A stretch of 64,000 nt of DNA, from contig NZ_JAGPNL010000001.1 of the NCBI RefSeq assembly GCF_018069565.1, positions 744,001 to 808,000 of the forward strand, written 5' to 3'. Position numbers and translations under genes: made by a program. Under the pieces are notes generated by a model. The model did not search any database and was not told the origin of the DNA. It worked only from the letters and a program-made list of their open reading frames with translations. Positions 8,114-16,780 of the stretch are shown in pieces. Within the stretch, counting starts at the first letter, position 1; every line of letters begins with the position of its first letter. This DNA comes from Streptomyces tagetis (GTDB lineage: Bacteria > Actinomycetota > Actinomycetes > Streptomycetales > Streptomycetaceae).

Positions 8114-8132
8114 CCCACCGCCCCGGCCCGCC

Positions 8133-9122
8133 CTACCGCCCCAGCCCCCAGGCGAGGACGTGGGACGCCACCATCAGCGCCACGCCGACGCGGTGGACGG
8201 CGAAGCCGACGCGCCGGGCCCGCATGATGTCGCCCTTGCGGAAGCCCAGGAGGTACTGGCGCAGCCGGAGCAGGCTCGCGGGCAGCATCAGCGCCACGAA
8301 CCACCACGGGGCGACCCCCACCGCACTGGCGACGGCGATGAGGAGGAACTCGGCCAGGGAGAGGCAGGCGATGAAACGGGCGTTGCCGCGCTCGGAGAGC
8401 AGCGCGGCCACCGTCGGCCGGCCCACCGAACGGTCGCCGTCGACGTCGTTGGTGTTGGAGTACACCCCGAACATGAGCGGGCCGAAGCCGAAGAGCACCG
8501 CCTGCACGAGCAGGAACCCCGGAGCCTCCCCGGTGATCATTCCGTACGGGAGGATGACCAGCGCGAAGCCGAGGGCGACCAGGTAGATCTCCTGGAAACC
8601 GTGGTAACTGATCTTGATGCCGTACGAGTACTGCAACGCGCCCGCCCAGAGCACCGCGAGGCCGGCCGCGGTCCACGTCGGCCGGTGCGGCGCGAGCGCG
8701 TAGGCCACCGCGAACAGCAGCAGCGCGGCGAGCGCGCAGGACCACGCGAACCGCAGCGCCCGCGGCACGGTCAGCGTGCCGGCGACCAGCGGCTTGCGCT
8801 GGACGTTGCGCAGGGGGTGGTCGGGGCCGTAGTTGGTGATGTCGCTGCCGTCGCGGTAGCCGGTGACGTCGTCGAAGGCGACCAGCGCCATCAGCAGGCA
8901 GACCTGGGCGACCAGGAAGACGCCGAGCAGGGCGCCGGTGCGCGCGGTGAGGGCGTCGGCGGGCAGCAGCACGGCGGCCAGGACGACGAAGACGCCCAAG
9001 TAGTAGTCGTAGACGTCGAGTTTGCCCAGCCGGGCGTAGAGGCGGAGCCTGCCGACGGGACGGGCGGGCGCCGCCGGGGTGGCCTCGGGGGCGGCGGTCC
9101 GGGTGAGCGTTTCGTCGGTCAT
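8133..9122 (-). CDS. UbiA-family prenyltransferase
   Basis: The 329-residue integral membrane protein has eight or nine hydrophobic helices and both aspartate-rich motifs of the UbiA family: FDDVTGYRDG (Asp84, Asp85, Asp91) and NTNDVDGDRSVGRPT (from about residue 223). These bind Mg and prenyl diphosphate for transfer of an isoprenyl chain to an acceptor ring or sugar phosphate. It is the last gene of the minus-strand arm of the biosynthetic locus, five bases from the methyltransferase stop. UbiA proteins in natural-product loci prenylate aromatic acceptors, while DPPR-synthase-like members use phosphoribosyl pyrophosphate. The acceptor here cannot be told. The motif order argues for a working enzyme. 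Confidence 0.9.
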   Translation of the reverse strand: MTDETLTRTAAPEATPAAPARPVGRLRLYARLGKLDVYDYYLGVFVVLAAVLLPADALTARTGALLGVFLVAQVCLLMALVAFDDVTGYRDGSDITNYGPDHPLRNVQRKPLVAGTLTVPRALRFAWSCALAALLLFAVAYALAPHRPTWTAAGLAVLWAGALQYSYGIKISYHGFQEIYLVALGFALVILPYGMITGEAPGFLLVQAVLFGFGPLMFGVYSNTNDVDGDRSVGRPTVAALLSERGNARFIACLSLAEFLLIAVASAVGVAPWWFVALMLPASLLRLRQYLLGFRKGDIMRARRVGFAVHRVGVALMVASHVLAWGLGR

Positions 9123-9127
9123 GTGTG

Positions 9128-10027
9128 TCAGGTGTTCCTTCGGTCGCTGTCGGATGTCTCGCGCGCGGGAGGGCGGCGGGCCTGCACGGAGTACAGGACA
9201 CCGGTCGCGGCGGCGAACCCCGGGCCGGTCATGAGGCGGCGCAGCCGGGCCAGTTCGGCGGGTGTGAAGCCGTTCTCGGCGAGCCGGGGCGCGAGGTGGG
9301 CCAGGTGGTGGAGTTGCAGGCCGAGGGCGGGGGTGCCGGGGGCGCGCAGCAGGACGTGCGGGCGGATGTCGATGCCGGTGAACCCGGCGTCGCGCAGCGC
9401 GGCGGGGGCCCGCCGGCCCCAGCTCGGATCGCCGCCCGAGGCGCGCATCAGGGCGGTCTTGGCCGCCGTGAACCGCTCGTACAGGCGGGCGTCGTCCTCC
9501 GTGGGCGCGAGCAGGCACGGTTCGTGGCCGGCGTCGAACTCGTCGACCTGGATCAGCCCGCCGGGCCGCAGCGCCCGCGCCAGCCGGCCGAGGACGGCGC
9601 GGCGCCGCGGCAGGTGCTGGAGGACCAGCCGGGCCACGATCAGGTCGTAACCGGCGTCGGGCAACGGGTCGTTGACGATGTCGTGGGCGAGGACCGTCAG
9701 GCCCGGGGCGGGGGCGATGCGCCCGGGTTTGAGGTCGGTCGCCGTGACGTGCCCGCCGGGGGCGACGATCCCGGCCAGGCGCCGGGCGACGCTGCCGGCC
9801 CCCGCGCCGATCTCCAGGCAGCGCATGCCCGGTCCGGCCCCGGCCTCCGTGAGGCGGCCGAGGGTGAGCGGGTCGAGGGCCTCTTCGAGGTACCGGTGGT
9901 GGTCGCCGCTGTGCGGGCTGTCGTTGTCGAAGACGTAGCCACGCGCCGGTACGGACCCGGGCGGCGCCCGGTTCTCGTCCACCGCCCCCGCCCGGTCCCC
10001 GGCCCCGCCCGCCGCGTCGCCGGACAT
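9128..10027 (-). CDS. SAM-dependent methyltransferase, class I
   Basis: 299 residues. The SAM-binding motif I is LEIGAGAGSVARRL (residues 71-84), followed by an acidic residue in TATDLKP (motif II region), AHDIVNDPLPD (motif III region) and DLIVARLVLQHLPRR. The N-terminal segment GYVFDNDSPHSGDHHRYLE is typical of a group of actinomycete methyltransferases. The target (O, N or C) is not predictable. It sits 50 bases after the ANL ligase and five before the UbiA gene, so it is very likely in the same transcript. The ATG at 10027 is preceded by a GGCGACGCGG stretch rather than a textbook ribosome site. Confidence 0.9.
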   Translation of the reverse strand: MSGDAAGGAGDRAGAVDENRAPPGSVPARGYVFDNDSPHSGDHHRYLEEALDPLTLGRLTEAGAGPGMRCLEIGAGAGSVARRLAGIVAPGGHVTATDLKPGRIAPAPGLTVLAHDIVNDPLPDAGYDLIVARLVLQHLPRRRAVLGRLARALRPGGLIQVDEFDAGHEPCLLAPTEDDARLYERFTAAKTALMRASGGDPSWGRRAPAALRDAGFTGIDIRPHVLLRAPGTPALGLQLHHLAHLAPRLAENGFTPAELARLRRLMTGPGFAAATGVLYSVQARRPPARETSDSDRRNT

Positions 10028-10077
10028 GCCCCGGGCCCCGCTCGCCTCCGGAGGCCGCGGCACCGGCCGCGCCCCGG

Positions 10078-11688
10078 TCAGGTCCACCGGCCGGTGCCGC
10101 AGGTGGCGGTCGTGCCGGTGAGCCGGTGGAGCAGGGCGGTGCGCATCACCTTGCCGGTGCCGGTGCGCGGGACCCGGTCCCAGGTGAGCACCTCGGGTTC
10201 GGCGAGGGGCGGCAGCCCGCGCAGGGCCCGGTCCCAGCGGGCCGGGTCGAGCCGGCCGTCCTCGGTGACGACCACGGGCAGCGGCTTGTCGCCGGGGCGG
10301 GCCAGGACCACGCACTCCAGGACCTCGGGGAGCCGTTCCTCCAGTACGTCCTCGGTGTGCAGGCAGCTCATCCGGCCGCCGTGGTCGACCTCGCGGTCCA
10401 GGAGGCGGACGCTGCCGTCGCGGCCGACGGTGCCGATGTCGCCGGTGCTCCACCAGGCGCCGTGCCGCTTGGCGGCCCACCGGTCGGACTCGCCCAGGTA
10501 GTCGGGGGCCATCGCCTTGGTCCGGCACAGGACCAGGCCCGGCACGCCCGCCGGCACCGCGCGGAAGGTGTCCGGGTCGACGACCTTCAGGCGGGTCTTG
10601 AAGGGCACCGGCCGGCCGAGCCCGCGCAGGGTCGTGGTGCCCCCGGCGGTACGGGCGACGGAGCGGCGGGTGTGGAAGGCGAAGGTGAGCGGACCCGTCT
10701 CGGTCTGCCCCCAGCCCTGCATCCACAGCGGCCGGCGCCGGGCAGTGGCCCCCAGGTAGGCGCGGACGACCGGCGGGTGCACGGCGTCGTAGGTGCTGAT
10801 GTAGGTACGGACGTCGCGGAACGGGTTGTCCAGGCGGCGGGTGAGGGGCCGCAGCCGGACGTAACGGGAGGGCAGGGCCTCGACGACGGTGGGCGGGTGG
10901 GCGCGCAGCAGCAGGTCGGCCGCCTCGGGCCGGTCCTCGGAGGCGAGCGAGATGTGCCGGGGGGCGAGGACCGGGGCGACGTTGGTCCAGCAGAAGGTGC
11001 GGCCGTGCGCGTAGGAGCTGGAGTTGAAGAGGCTGTCGTCGCGGCGGACGCCGAGCCGGGGGAGGGGCAGCGTCTCGAAGCGGGCGAGGTTGTGGATGAG
11101 GGTGCGGGTGGTGTGACAGACCAGCTTCGGCGTGCCGGTGGTGCCGCTGGTGTGGATGATCACGAGGGGGTCGTCGTCGTGGCGGCGGCGCGGGCCCGGG
11201 TCCGGGTGTCCACGCAGATCGTCCCACCGCAGCGCCCCGGACGGCAGGTCGCCGTCCGCGTCGAGGAGGACGGTCGTCCCTGCCGCGCCGGTGAGGACGC
11301 CCGCGCCGACCCGTTCGACGAGGGAGCGGTCGGTGACGAGGACGCGGGGCGCGGCGCGTCGCAGCAGGACCCCCAGCGCCTCGCCCGGCAGGTGGCCGGA
11401 GAGCTTGACCGGTACGGCCCCGGTGCGGATGGCGGCGCAGGCGAGGAGGTCGTAGTCCCAGTGGTTGGCCTTGGCGATGGCGACCCGCTCGCCCCGCCGG
11501 GCCCCGGCGGCGGCCAGGGCGCCGGCCATCTCGCGTACCAGTACGGCGAGTTCGGGCACCGTCCAGCGGGTGGTCGGTGCCCCGGGGCCGCCCGGGGCCG
11601 CGTCGAAGGGCCGGTCGAGGTGGAAGCGGGTGGCGGTGCCCCGGTCGGTGAGGTCGTCGAAGAGGACCCCCGGGTCGGACGGCGTCAT
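10078..11688 (-). CDS. AMP-forming ligase (ANL superfamily)
   Basis: 536 residues. The phosphate-binding loop is HTSGTTGTPK (179-188); the adenine motif region reads MQGWGQTETGP; STGDIG supplies the ribose-binding aspartate; the C-terminal GTGK near residue 512 carries the catalytic lysine. The enzyme should activate a carboxylic acid as acyl-AMP and pass it to CoA, an amine or a carrier protein. No stand-alone carrier protein is in the window, so CoA or direct amide formation is more likely. ATG overlaps the amine-oxidase stop (ATGA). The acid is unknown; the pocket sequence does not look like a standard amino-acid adenylation domain. Confidence 0.9.
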   Translation of the reverse strand: MTPSDPGVLFDDLTDRGTATRFHLDRPFDAAPGGPGAPTTRWTVPELAVLVREMAGALAAAGARRGERVAIAKANHWDYDLLACAAIRTGAVPVKLSGHLPGEALGVLLRRAAPRVLVTDRSLVERVGAGVLTGAAGTTVLLDADGDLPSGALRWDDLRGHPDPGPRRRHDDDPLVIIHTSGTTGTPKLVCHTTRTLIHNLARFETLPLPRLGVRRDDSLFNSSSYAHGRTFCWTNVAPVLAPRHISLASEDRPEAADLLLRAHPPTVVEALPSRYVRLRPLTRRLDNPFRDVRTYISTYDAVHPPVVRAYLGATARRRPLWMQGWGQTETGPLTFAFHTRRSVARTAGGTTTLRGLGRPVPFKTRLKVVDPDTFRAVPAGVPGLVLCRTKAMAPDYLGESDRWAAKRHGAWWSTGDIGTVGRDGSVRLLDREVDHGGRMSCLHTEDVLEERLPEVLECVVLARPGDKPLPVVVTEDGRLDPARWDRALRGLPPLAEPEVLTWDRVPRTGTGKVMRTALLHRLTGTTATCGTGRWT

Positions 11689-13037
11689 GCGGCGGTCTCC
11701 TGGAGGGGTGCGTGCGCGGTGTGCGGGGCGAGGCGGGCCAGGACGCGGGAGGCGGCGAGCGCCCCGGAACGGGCGGCGCCCTCGCTGGAGGGGCGGGCGG
11801 CGACCCAGTCGCCGGCGTACTCGACGCACCGCGCGGGCCGGCGCAGGAACCCGCCGCGCAGGGTGAGGGCGTGCGGCGTCAGCTCGGGCATCGCCTCGGG
11901 CCAGTCGTGGACGTGGGCGGCGACGAGGGCGTGGCGCAGCCCCGGTACGTACCGTTCGGCGGCCTCGGTCATCAGGCGTACGGCGTCCGGCTCGGTGGCG
12001 GCGGCGAGTTCGGGGATACGGCGGGGCGAGGCGAGCAGGCTGATCAGTCCGCGTCCGGCGGGTGCCCGGTCGGGGCACTTCAGGTGGTCGGAGATGACGC
12101 AGGACAGGACCGGTTCCTCGCACTCGGGGGTGAGCAGCACGTAGTTGCCGCCGCGCGGGGCGAGCGGCCGGTCCAGCGCGCAACTGACCTTGTACATGGG
12201 CCGGTAGCCGGAGGCGGCCAGGTACCCGGCGGCCTCCGGCGCGGGATCGTCCTGGAGTCGCAGCGCGGCCGGGGCGGGCAGGGCGAGGACGACCGCGCGG
12301 GCGGTCAGGGCGGCGCCGTCGACGGTGAGCCGGGCGTGGGTGCCGTGGTCGGTGACGGTCTCGACCGCCCTGCCGTACCGCACGTCCAGCGGGTCGGCGA
12401 GGCGGCGGGCGAGCAGGTCCATGCCGCCGCGGTACACGCGCCAGCAGGAGACCGGTCCGACGGCGAGGAGGAGGCCGACCAGGGGCGCGGCGGCGCTGCG
12501 TTCGGCGTCCCAGCCGAAGAACGCGGAGGACAGGGGCTGGAGCAGGCGCTCGTACAGGCCGGGGTGGTAGCGGCGGGCCAGCTCCGCGACGGTGGCGGTG
12601 CCGAGGGGGGTGTCCTCGGCGTGGTCGTGGTCGAGGGCGGCGCGGTGACGGCCGCTCCAGTCGAGGAAGCGGGCGAGGGAGAGCCGGGCGGCGGGCGGGA
12701 GTCCGGCGCCGGTGAGGACCGCGCGGGGGTCGCCGGCGCCGTTGTGGGGCCGGCCGTCGCGCCAGACGGCCAGGGGGCGGCCGATGCGGGGCACGTCGTC
12801 GGGGCCGAGGGCGGCGCGGCGCAGCAGTTGCCAGGTGGCGCGGTAGCCGCGGGCGGAGATCTGCTCGGCGCCGGTGTCCATCAGGTAGCCGTCGCGGCGG
12901 AGGCTGCGCATGCGTCCGCCGGGGGCGTCGGCGGCCTCGAAGACGTGCACCTCGTGCCCGGCGCGGCGCAGCTCGTGGGCTGCCGCGAGGCCCGCCAGTC
13001 CGGCGCCGACGACGGCGATGTCGAGATCAGGGGACAT
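11685..13037 (-). CDS. FAD-dependent amine oxidase / desaturase-type flavoprotein
   Basis: 450 residues. The N-terminal dinucleotide fold is GAGLAGLAAAHEL (11-23) followed by the FAD acidic residue in VHVFEA and GGRMRS. The C-terminal FAD segment is YAGDWV with an SxEGAARSG stretch. This is the amine-oxidase/protoporphyrinogen-oxidase/phytoene-desaturase fold. It could oxidise an amine (there are two aminotransferases in the same operon) or dehydrogenate a ring or isoprenoid (a UbiA enzyme is also in the operon). Stop overlaps the ligase start; 76 bases separate it from the DegT gene upstream. Confidence 0.88.
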   Translation of the reverse strand: MSPDLDIAVVGAGLAGLAAAHELRRAGHEVHVFEAADAPGGRMRSLRRDGYLMDTGAEQISARGYRATWQLLRRAALGPDDVPRIGRPLAVWRDGRPHNGAGDPRAVLTGAGLPPAARLSLARFLDWSGRHRAALDHDHAEDTPLGTATVAELARRYHPGLYERLLQPLSSAFFGWDAERSAAAPLVGLLLAVGPVSCWRVYRGGMDLLARRLADPLDVRYGRAVETVTDHGTHARLTVDGAALTARAVVLALPAPAALRLQDDPAPEAAGYLAASGYRPMYKVSCALDRPLAPRGGNYVLLTPECEEPVLSCVISDHLKCPDRAPAGRGLISLLASPRRIPELAAATEPDAVRLMTEAAERYVPGLRHALVAAHVHDWPEAMPELTPHALTLRGGFLRRPARCVEYAGDWVAARPSSEGAARSGALAASRVLARLAPHTAHAPLQETAA

Positions 13038-13113
13038 GGTGCGGCTCCGGGTGGTGCGGGCGGTACGGGGATACGGATGAGGGGGCGGGGCGTGACCGGC
13101 GGGGGCCCTGGGG

Positions 13114-14325
13114 TCAGCGGATGCCGAGGGCATGGGCGCGGACGGTGTCGGCGATGTGCTCGGCCTGGGCGTCGGTGAGCCGGTGGTGGACCGGCAGCGA
13201 CAGGTGCCGGGCGGCGGCGTGCCGGGCGTGCGGCCAGCCGTCGCCGCCCTGCTCGCCGGGCGGCTGCCGACGGGCGGCGACGGGCGCGAAGCCCGCCTGG
13301 TCGGGCAGGACGCGCGGGTAGTAGACGTGGGTGGCGACGCCGTGGGCGGCGAGGTGGTCGCGCAGGGCGTCCCGGTCGTCGGCGAGCAGCGTGTACACGT
13401 AGTAGCAGCGGCCGTCGGTGCCGGGCGGGGGCGTGGTGATGCCGGGCAGTCCGGACAGACGCTCGGTGTAGTGGGCGGCGATGCGGGCGCGGCGTGCGAG
13501 CCGGGCGGTGAGTCCGGGCAGCCGGTGGAGCTGGAAGGCGGCCTGGATCTCGTCGAAGCGGCTGTTGAGGCCGATGGTGTGGTGCAGGAAGCGCTCCCGG
13601 CCGTCCTGCCCGTGGTTGCGCAGCATGCGGACCCGGCGGGCGGTCTCCGCGTCGTCGGTGACGACCGCCCCGCCCTCACCCGGCATGCCGAACGACTTGA
13701 CCTGGACGAACGAGTAGACGCCCGCGTCGCCCCAGGTGCCGGCGGGCCGGCCGCCGAGGCTCGCGCCCTGCGCCACCGCCGAGTCCTCCACCAGCCGCAG
13801 CCCGCGCGCGGCGGCCAGGGCGGTGAAGGCGGGCATGTCCGCCATGACGGAGAACATGTGGGCCGGCATCAGCGCGCGGGTGCGCGGCCCGATGCGGCGC
13901 TCGGCGTCGGCCGGGTCCAGGGTGAGGGTGACCGGGTCGATGTCGGCGAAGACGGGGACGGCGCCCGTGTGCAGGACGGAGGCGGCGAGCGGCGCGCAGC
14001 CGAAGGCGGGGACCACGACCTCGTCGCCGGGGCCGATGCCGAGGGCGGTGAGGACGAGTTGGAGGGCGCCGGTGCCGCTGGCGCAGGCCACCACGTCGGC
14101 GGTGCCGAGCCGGCCGGCGAGCGCGGCCTCGAAGCGGCGGGTGTGCTCGCCCAGGATGAACTTCTGCTCCCGGCCGGTGCCGATCTCGTACAGGAGGCGG
14201 AGCAGGGTGTCGCGGTCCTCGTGGAAGAGGTCCGGCGGGAAGAAGGGGATCGTGCCGGTGGTGCCGGTGGTGCCGGTGGTGCCGGTGGTGCCGGTGGTGC
14301 CGGTGGTGCGGGTGGTGCGGGTCAT
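13114..14325 (-). CDS. DegT/DnrJ/EryC1-family sugar aminotransferase (first copy)
   Basis: 403 residues. The fold-type I PLP signature is complete: Asp of VEDSAVAQG (about 181), Lys210 in SFVQVKSFGM as the Schiff-base lysine followed by GEGGAV, and NSRFDEIQAA near 250. DegT enzymes aminate keto-sugars or keto-cyclitols using glutamate or glutamine. The first 25 residues are mostly a Thr-Gly-Thr repeat encoded by a 9-bp tandem repeat and precede the conserved domain, so a later start is possible. ATG overlaps the stop of the second DegT gene (ATGA). The two copies share a fold but differ clearly around the lysine, so they probably act at different steps. Confidence 0.92.
   Translation of the reverse strand: MTRTTRTTGTTGTTGTTGTTGTTGTIPFFPPDLFHEDRDTLLRLLYEIGTGREQKFILGEHTRRFEAALAGRLGTADVVACASGTGALQLVLTALGIGPGDEVVVPAFGCAPLAASVLHTGAVPVFADIDPVTLTLDPADAERRIGPRTRALMPAHMFSVMADMPAFTALAAARGLRLVEDSAVAQGASLGGRPAGTWGDAGVYSFVQVKSFGMPGEGGAVVTDDAETARRVRMLRNHGQDGRERFLHHTIGLNSRFDEIQAAFQLHRLPGLTARLARRARIAAHYTERLSGLPGITTPPPGTDGRCYYVYTLLADDRDALRDHLAAHGVATHVYYPRVLPDQAGFAPVAARRQPPGEQGGDGWPHARHAAARHLSLPVHHRLTDAQAEHIADTVRAHALGIR
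14252..14323 (-). repeat. 9-bp tandem repeat at the start of the DegT gene
   Basis: Six perfect copies of GTGCCGGTG (plus-strand reading) and one or two variant copies (GTGCGGGTG), encoding repeated Thr-Gly-Thr right after the start codon. The unit is a multiple of three, so copy-number changes would lengthen or shorten the protein without a frameshift. Confidence 0.9.
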
Positions 14326-15479
14326 GCGGGGACCTTCCGCGTGAGGAACGCCGCCACGGCGTCGCAGACGCGGTCGACCTGGCTCTCGGTCAGGTCCGCG
14401 TGGAGGGGCAGGGCGAGGGCGCGGCCGGCCGCCGCCTCGGCCACCGGGAAGTCGCCGGGGCGGTGCCCGAGGGAGGCGAAGCAGGGCTGGAACGGCAGCG
14501 GGCGCGGGTAGTAGACCTCGGTCTCGATGCCCTGGCCGAGCAGGTGGGCGGCGAGCGCGTCCCGGTGGTCGGTCTCGACGAGGTACACGTAGAAGACCTC
14601 GTCGGGGGCGCCGCTCGGGCGGGGGAGCCGGGTGACGCCCGGCACCTCGGCGAGCCGCCGGGCGTAGCGCGCCGCCAGCTCGGCCCGGCGCCGGATGTCC
14701 TCGTCGAGGACGGTCAGCTTGGCGAGCAGGACGGCGGCTTGCAGGTCGTCCATCTTGCTGTTGTGCCCGGCGTGGACGCTCTCGTTGGCGATGCCGGGGA
14801 AGTGGCCGAGGGTGCGGCCGGTCCGGCCGTGGTGGCGCAGCGCGGCGACGCGTCCGGCGAGGTCAGGGTCGTCGGTGAGGACGGCCCCCGCGTCACCGAG
14901 GGCGCCCAGCGTCTTGCTCGGGAAGAAGGACAACACCCCGCCCCGGCCGTGGAGTCCGGCGTGCACGCCGTCCTGCCGCATCCCGATCCCCTCGGCGCTG
15001 TCCTCCACCACCTGGAGCCCGTGGGCGGCGGCGAAGGCGGTGAGCGCCGCCATGTCCGCCATCCGCGAGAAGAGGTGCACCGGCATCACGAACCGCGTGC
15101 CCTCCAGCGCCCCGGCCGGCACCCGGGCCGGGTCCAGGGCGTACGTCTCCGGGTCGATGTCGGCGAAGACCGGTTCGCCGCCGGCGAGGACGACCGAGGA
15201 GGCGGTGGCGACGAAGGAGTAGGCCGGTACGAGGACCCGGTCGCCGGGCCGCAGCCCGCAGGCTCGCAGCAGCAGGACGAGGGCGTCGGTCCCGCTGTTG
15301 ACGCCGATGACGTGCCGGGCGCCGGTGTACGCGGCGAGGGCGTTCTCCAGGGATTCCACGCGGGCGGAATGGGAGAACTTCCCATTGTCGAAAATCTTGT
15401 CCACTTCCGACCGGATGACCGGCCAGAGTTTTTCGAACGTCGTGGCCTGGGAGAAGAAGGGAACGGTTGGTCGCGTCAC
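14322..15479 (-). CDS. DegT/DnrJ/EryC1-family aminotransferase (second copy), first gene of the minus arm
   Basis: 385 residues from the GTG at 15479 (VTRPTVPFFSQ), which places the N-terminus where WbpE-like proteins start; the frame is open to 15653 but that extension is not protein-like. Lys189 in SFFPSKTLGALGDAGA is the PLP lysine and the surrounding residues match UDP-3-keto-hexuronate/3-keto-sugar aminotransferases (WbpE, PglE type) better than the first copy does. It would install an amino group on a keto-sugar made by a Gfo/Idh dehydrogenase, two of which lie in the divergent operon. A promoter candidate lies at 15624-15653, giving a leader of about 135 bases that contains a 10-bp repeat array. 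Confidence 0.9.
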   Translation of the reverse strand: MTRPTVPFFSQATTFEKLWPVIRSEVDKIFDNGKFSHSARVESLENALAAYTGARHVIGVNSGTDALVLLLRACGLRPGDRVLVPAYSFVATASSVVLAGGEPVFADIDPETYALDPARVPAGALEGTRFVMPVHLFSRMADMAALTAFAAAHGLQVVEDSAEGIGMRQDGVHAGLHGRGGVLSFFPSKTLGALGDAGAVLTDDPDLAGRVAALRHHGRTGRTLGHFPGIANESVHAGHNSKMDDLQAAVLLAKLTVLDEDIRRRAELAARYARRLAEVPGVTRLPRPSGAPDEVFYVYLVETDHRDALAAHLLGQGIETEVYYPRPLPFQPCFASLGHRPGDFPVAEAAAGRALALPLHADLTESQVDRVCDAVAAFLTRKVPA

Positions 15480-15540
15480 GCGGGAAACAATTCGTCTCGG
15501 CCGCCAGGCAGCCGGGGGCCACCTGCGGAAACGATGGAAA

Positions 15541-15580
15541 GCGAGGGAAGGCGAGGGAAGGCGAGGGAAAGCGAGGGGAG
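15541..15580. repeat. 10-bp tandem repeat array in the divergent control region
   Basis: Four adjacent units of GCGAGGGAAG (third GCGAGGGAAA, fourth GCGAGGGGAG). It lies between the proposed promoter and start of the second DegT gene, so in the transcript it would be a pyrimidine-rich leader segment. A 10-bp period also equals one DNA helical turn. Confidence 0.85.
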
Positions 15581-15623
15581 TTCTGACCGGATGGCCGAGG
15601 ACTCCACGGCCCGCTTCTCCGAG

Positions 15624-15653
15624 AACGTAACAGCCGCGCGAGTCAAGTCTCAA
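15624..15653 (-). promoter_or_regulatory. Candidate promoter of the minus biosynthetic arm
   Basis: On the minus strand TTGAGA (15653-15648) and TACGTT (15629-15624) are separated by 18 bases, a near-consensus HrdB-type arrangement. Transcription would start near 15617 and read the two DegT genes, the amine oxidase, ligase, methyltransferase and UbiA. Confidence 0.55.
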
Positions 15654-15701
15654 ATGACTGGCGGAACTTCATACCTTCCGGTGACTACCCGGCGGACTTT
15701 C

Positions 15702-15730
15702 TTGACCGGTGCCGCGACAGCGGAGAGATT
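15702..15730 (+). promoter_or_regulatory. Weak candidate promoter of the plus biosynthetic arm
   Basis: TTGACC (15702-15707) is followed after 17 bases by GAGATT (15725-15730). The -35 is good, the -10 poor. It lies 37 bases before the first gene of the plus arm, whose ribosome site is GGAGGGAATGCC. Confidence 0.35.
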
Positions 15731-15766
15731 CGCACCTGCCCCGCCAGATTCACCGGAGGGAATGCC

Positions 15767-16780
15767 ATGAGACAGCCCCTGATCATCGGACTGGGACGCT
15801 CCGGAGCCGGACTGCACACACGGGCGCTGCACACCGCCCGTGCCGCCGCGCCCAAGCTGTGGAAGGGGCCGGTCGTCGCCGTCGACCCCCGGCCCGCCGC
15901 CGGGGGACCCGCCCCCGACGGCGTCGTCCTGACCCGCTCCCTGACCGAGGCGGCGGCCCTGCTGACCCCCGCCTCCACCGTCGTCCACGTGTGCACGCCG
16001 CCGGACACCCGTCCGGCCGTCCTCGCCGACCTCGCGGCGGCCGGATTCCGCGACCTGATCGTGGAGAAGCCCCTCGCCGCCGGCGTGGACGACCTCGCCG
16101 CGGTCGAACGGCTGCGGGACACCCACGGCCTGCGCGTCACGGTCGTCGCCCACTGGACCGCCGGCGAACTGGCCCGGCGGCTGCGCGAGACGCTCGCCTC
16201 GGCGGAGCACGGCCCGCTGCTGCGCGTCGAGGTGGTCCAGCACAAGCCCCGCTTCCTGCGCTCCCTGCGCCCCCGGGACGGCCACCCCACCGCGTTCGAC
16301 GTGGAGATGCCCCACGCGCTCGGGCTCGTCCTCGACCTCGCCGGACCCGCCGAGGTGACCGGCGCCCACCTCACCGACCTGCGGATCGGCGCGGTGGTAC
16401 GGCCCGGGATGGGCTCCGCCCGGCTCGACCTGCGCCACCCCGGCGGCGTCCGCACCCGCATCGTCTCCGACCTCGCCGCGCCCGTCCGCGAACGCAGCGT
16501 CACGCTCACCTTCGCCCGCACCGCCGTCACCGCCCACTTCCCGCTCTCCGCCGACGACGACCACGCCCAACTCGTCACCGGAGCACGGCGGGAGGTCTTC
16601 CGCGACGACGCGCTCGCCGCCTTCATGACCCAGACCTACGACCGCCACGCGACCCTCGGCGCCGACCACCCCTCCTGGCGGACCGCCTTCGACGTCCACG
16701 CCGACGTCGTCCGCCTCCTCGACACCGCCAAGGCGCGCTGCGGCCACGGCACGGGGGAGGCCGCCCGTGCGGCCGGGTGA
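15767..16780 (+). CDS. Gfo/Idh/MocA-family oxidoreductase (first copy)
   Basis: 337 residues. N-terminal Rossmann fold with GLGRSGAGLHTRAL (8-21), a conserved VEKPLAAG segment (the EKP lysine typical of the family, about residue 107) and a C-terminal alpha/beta domain with DVEMPHALGLVLD, where the family's usual catalytic His lies in a DxxxH arrangement. Members oxidise a sugar or inositol hydroxyl to a ketone with NAD(P), which would supply substrate to the DegT aminotransferases. First gene of the plus arm. It overlaps the next gene by 14 bases. Confidence 0.9.
   Translation: MRQPLIIGLGRSGAGLHTRALHTARAAAPKLWKGPVVAVDPRPAAGGPAPDGVVLTRSLTEAAALLTPASTVVHVCTPPDTRPAVLADLAAAGFRDLIVEKPLAAGVDDLAAVERLRDTHGLRVTVVAHWTAGELARRLRETLASAEHGPLLRVEVVQHKPRFLRSLRPRDGHPTAFDVEMPHALGLVLDLAGPAEVTGAHLTDLRIGAVVRPGMGSARLDLRHPGGVRTRIVSDLAAPVRERSVTLTFARTAVTAHFPLSADDDHAQLVTGARREVFRDDALAAFMTQTYDRHATLGADHPSWRTAFDVHADVVRLLDTAKARCGHGTGEAARAAG

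Noticed and set aside
8133..9122. Menaquinone or heme pathway UbiA (MenA, CtaB)
   Set aside because: No menaquinone or cytochrome oxidase gene nearby; it is embedded in the biosynthetic operon with overlapping or closely spaced genes.
15541..15580. Possible CRISPR array
   Set aside because: Units are 10 bp and directly adjacent with no spacers; no cas genes in the window.
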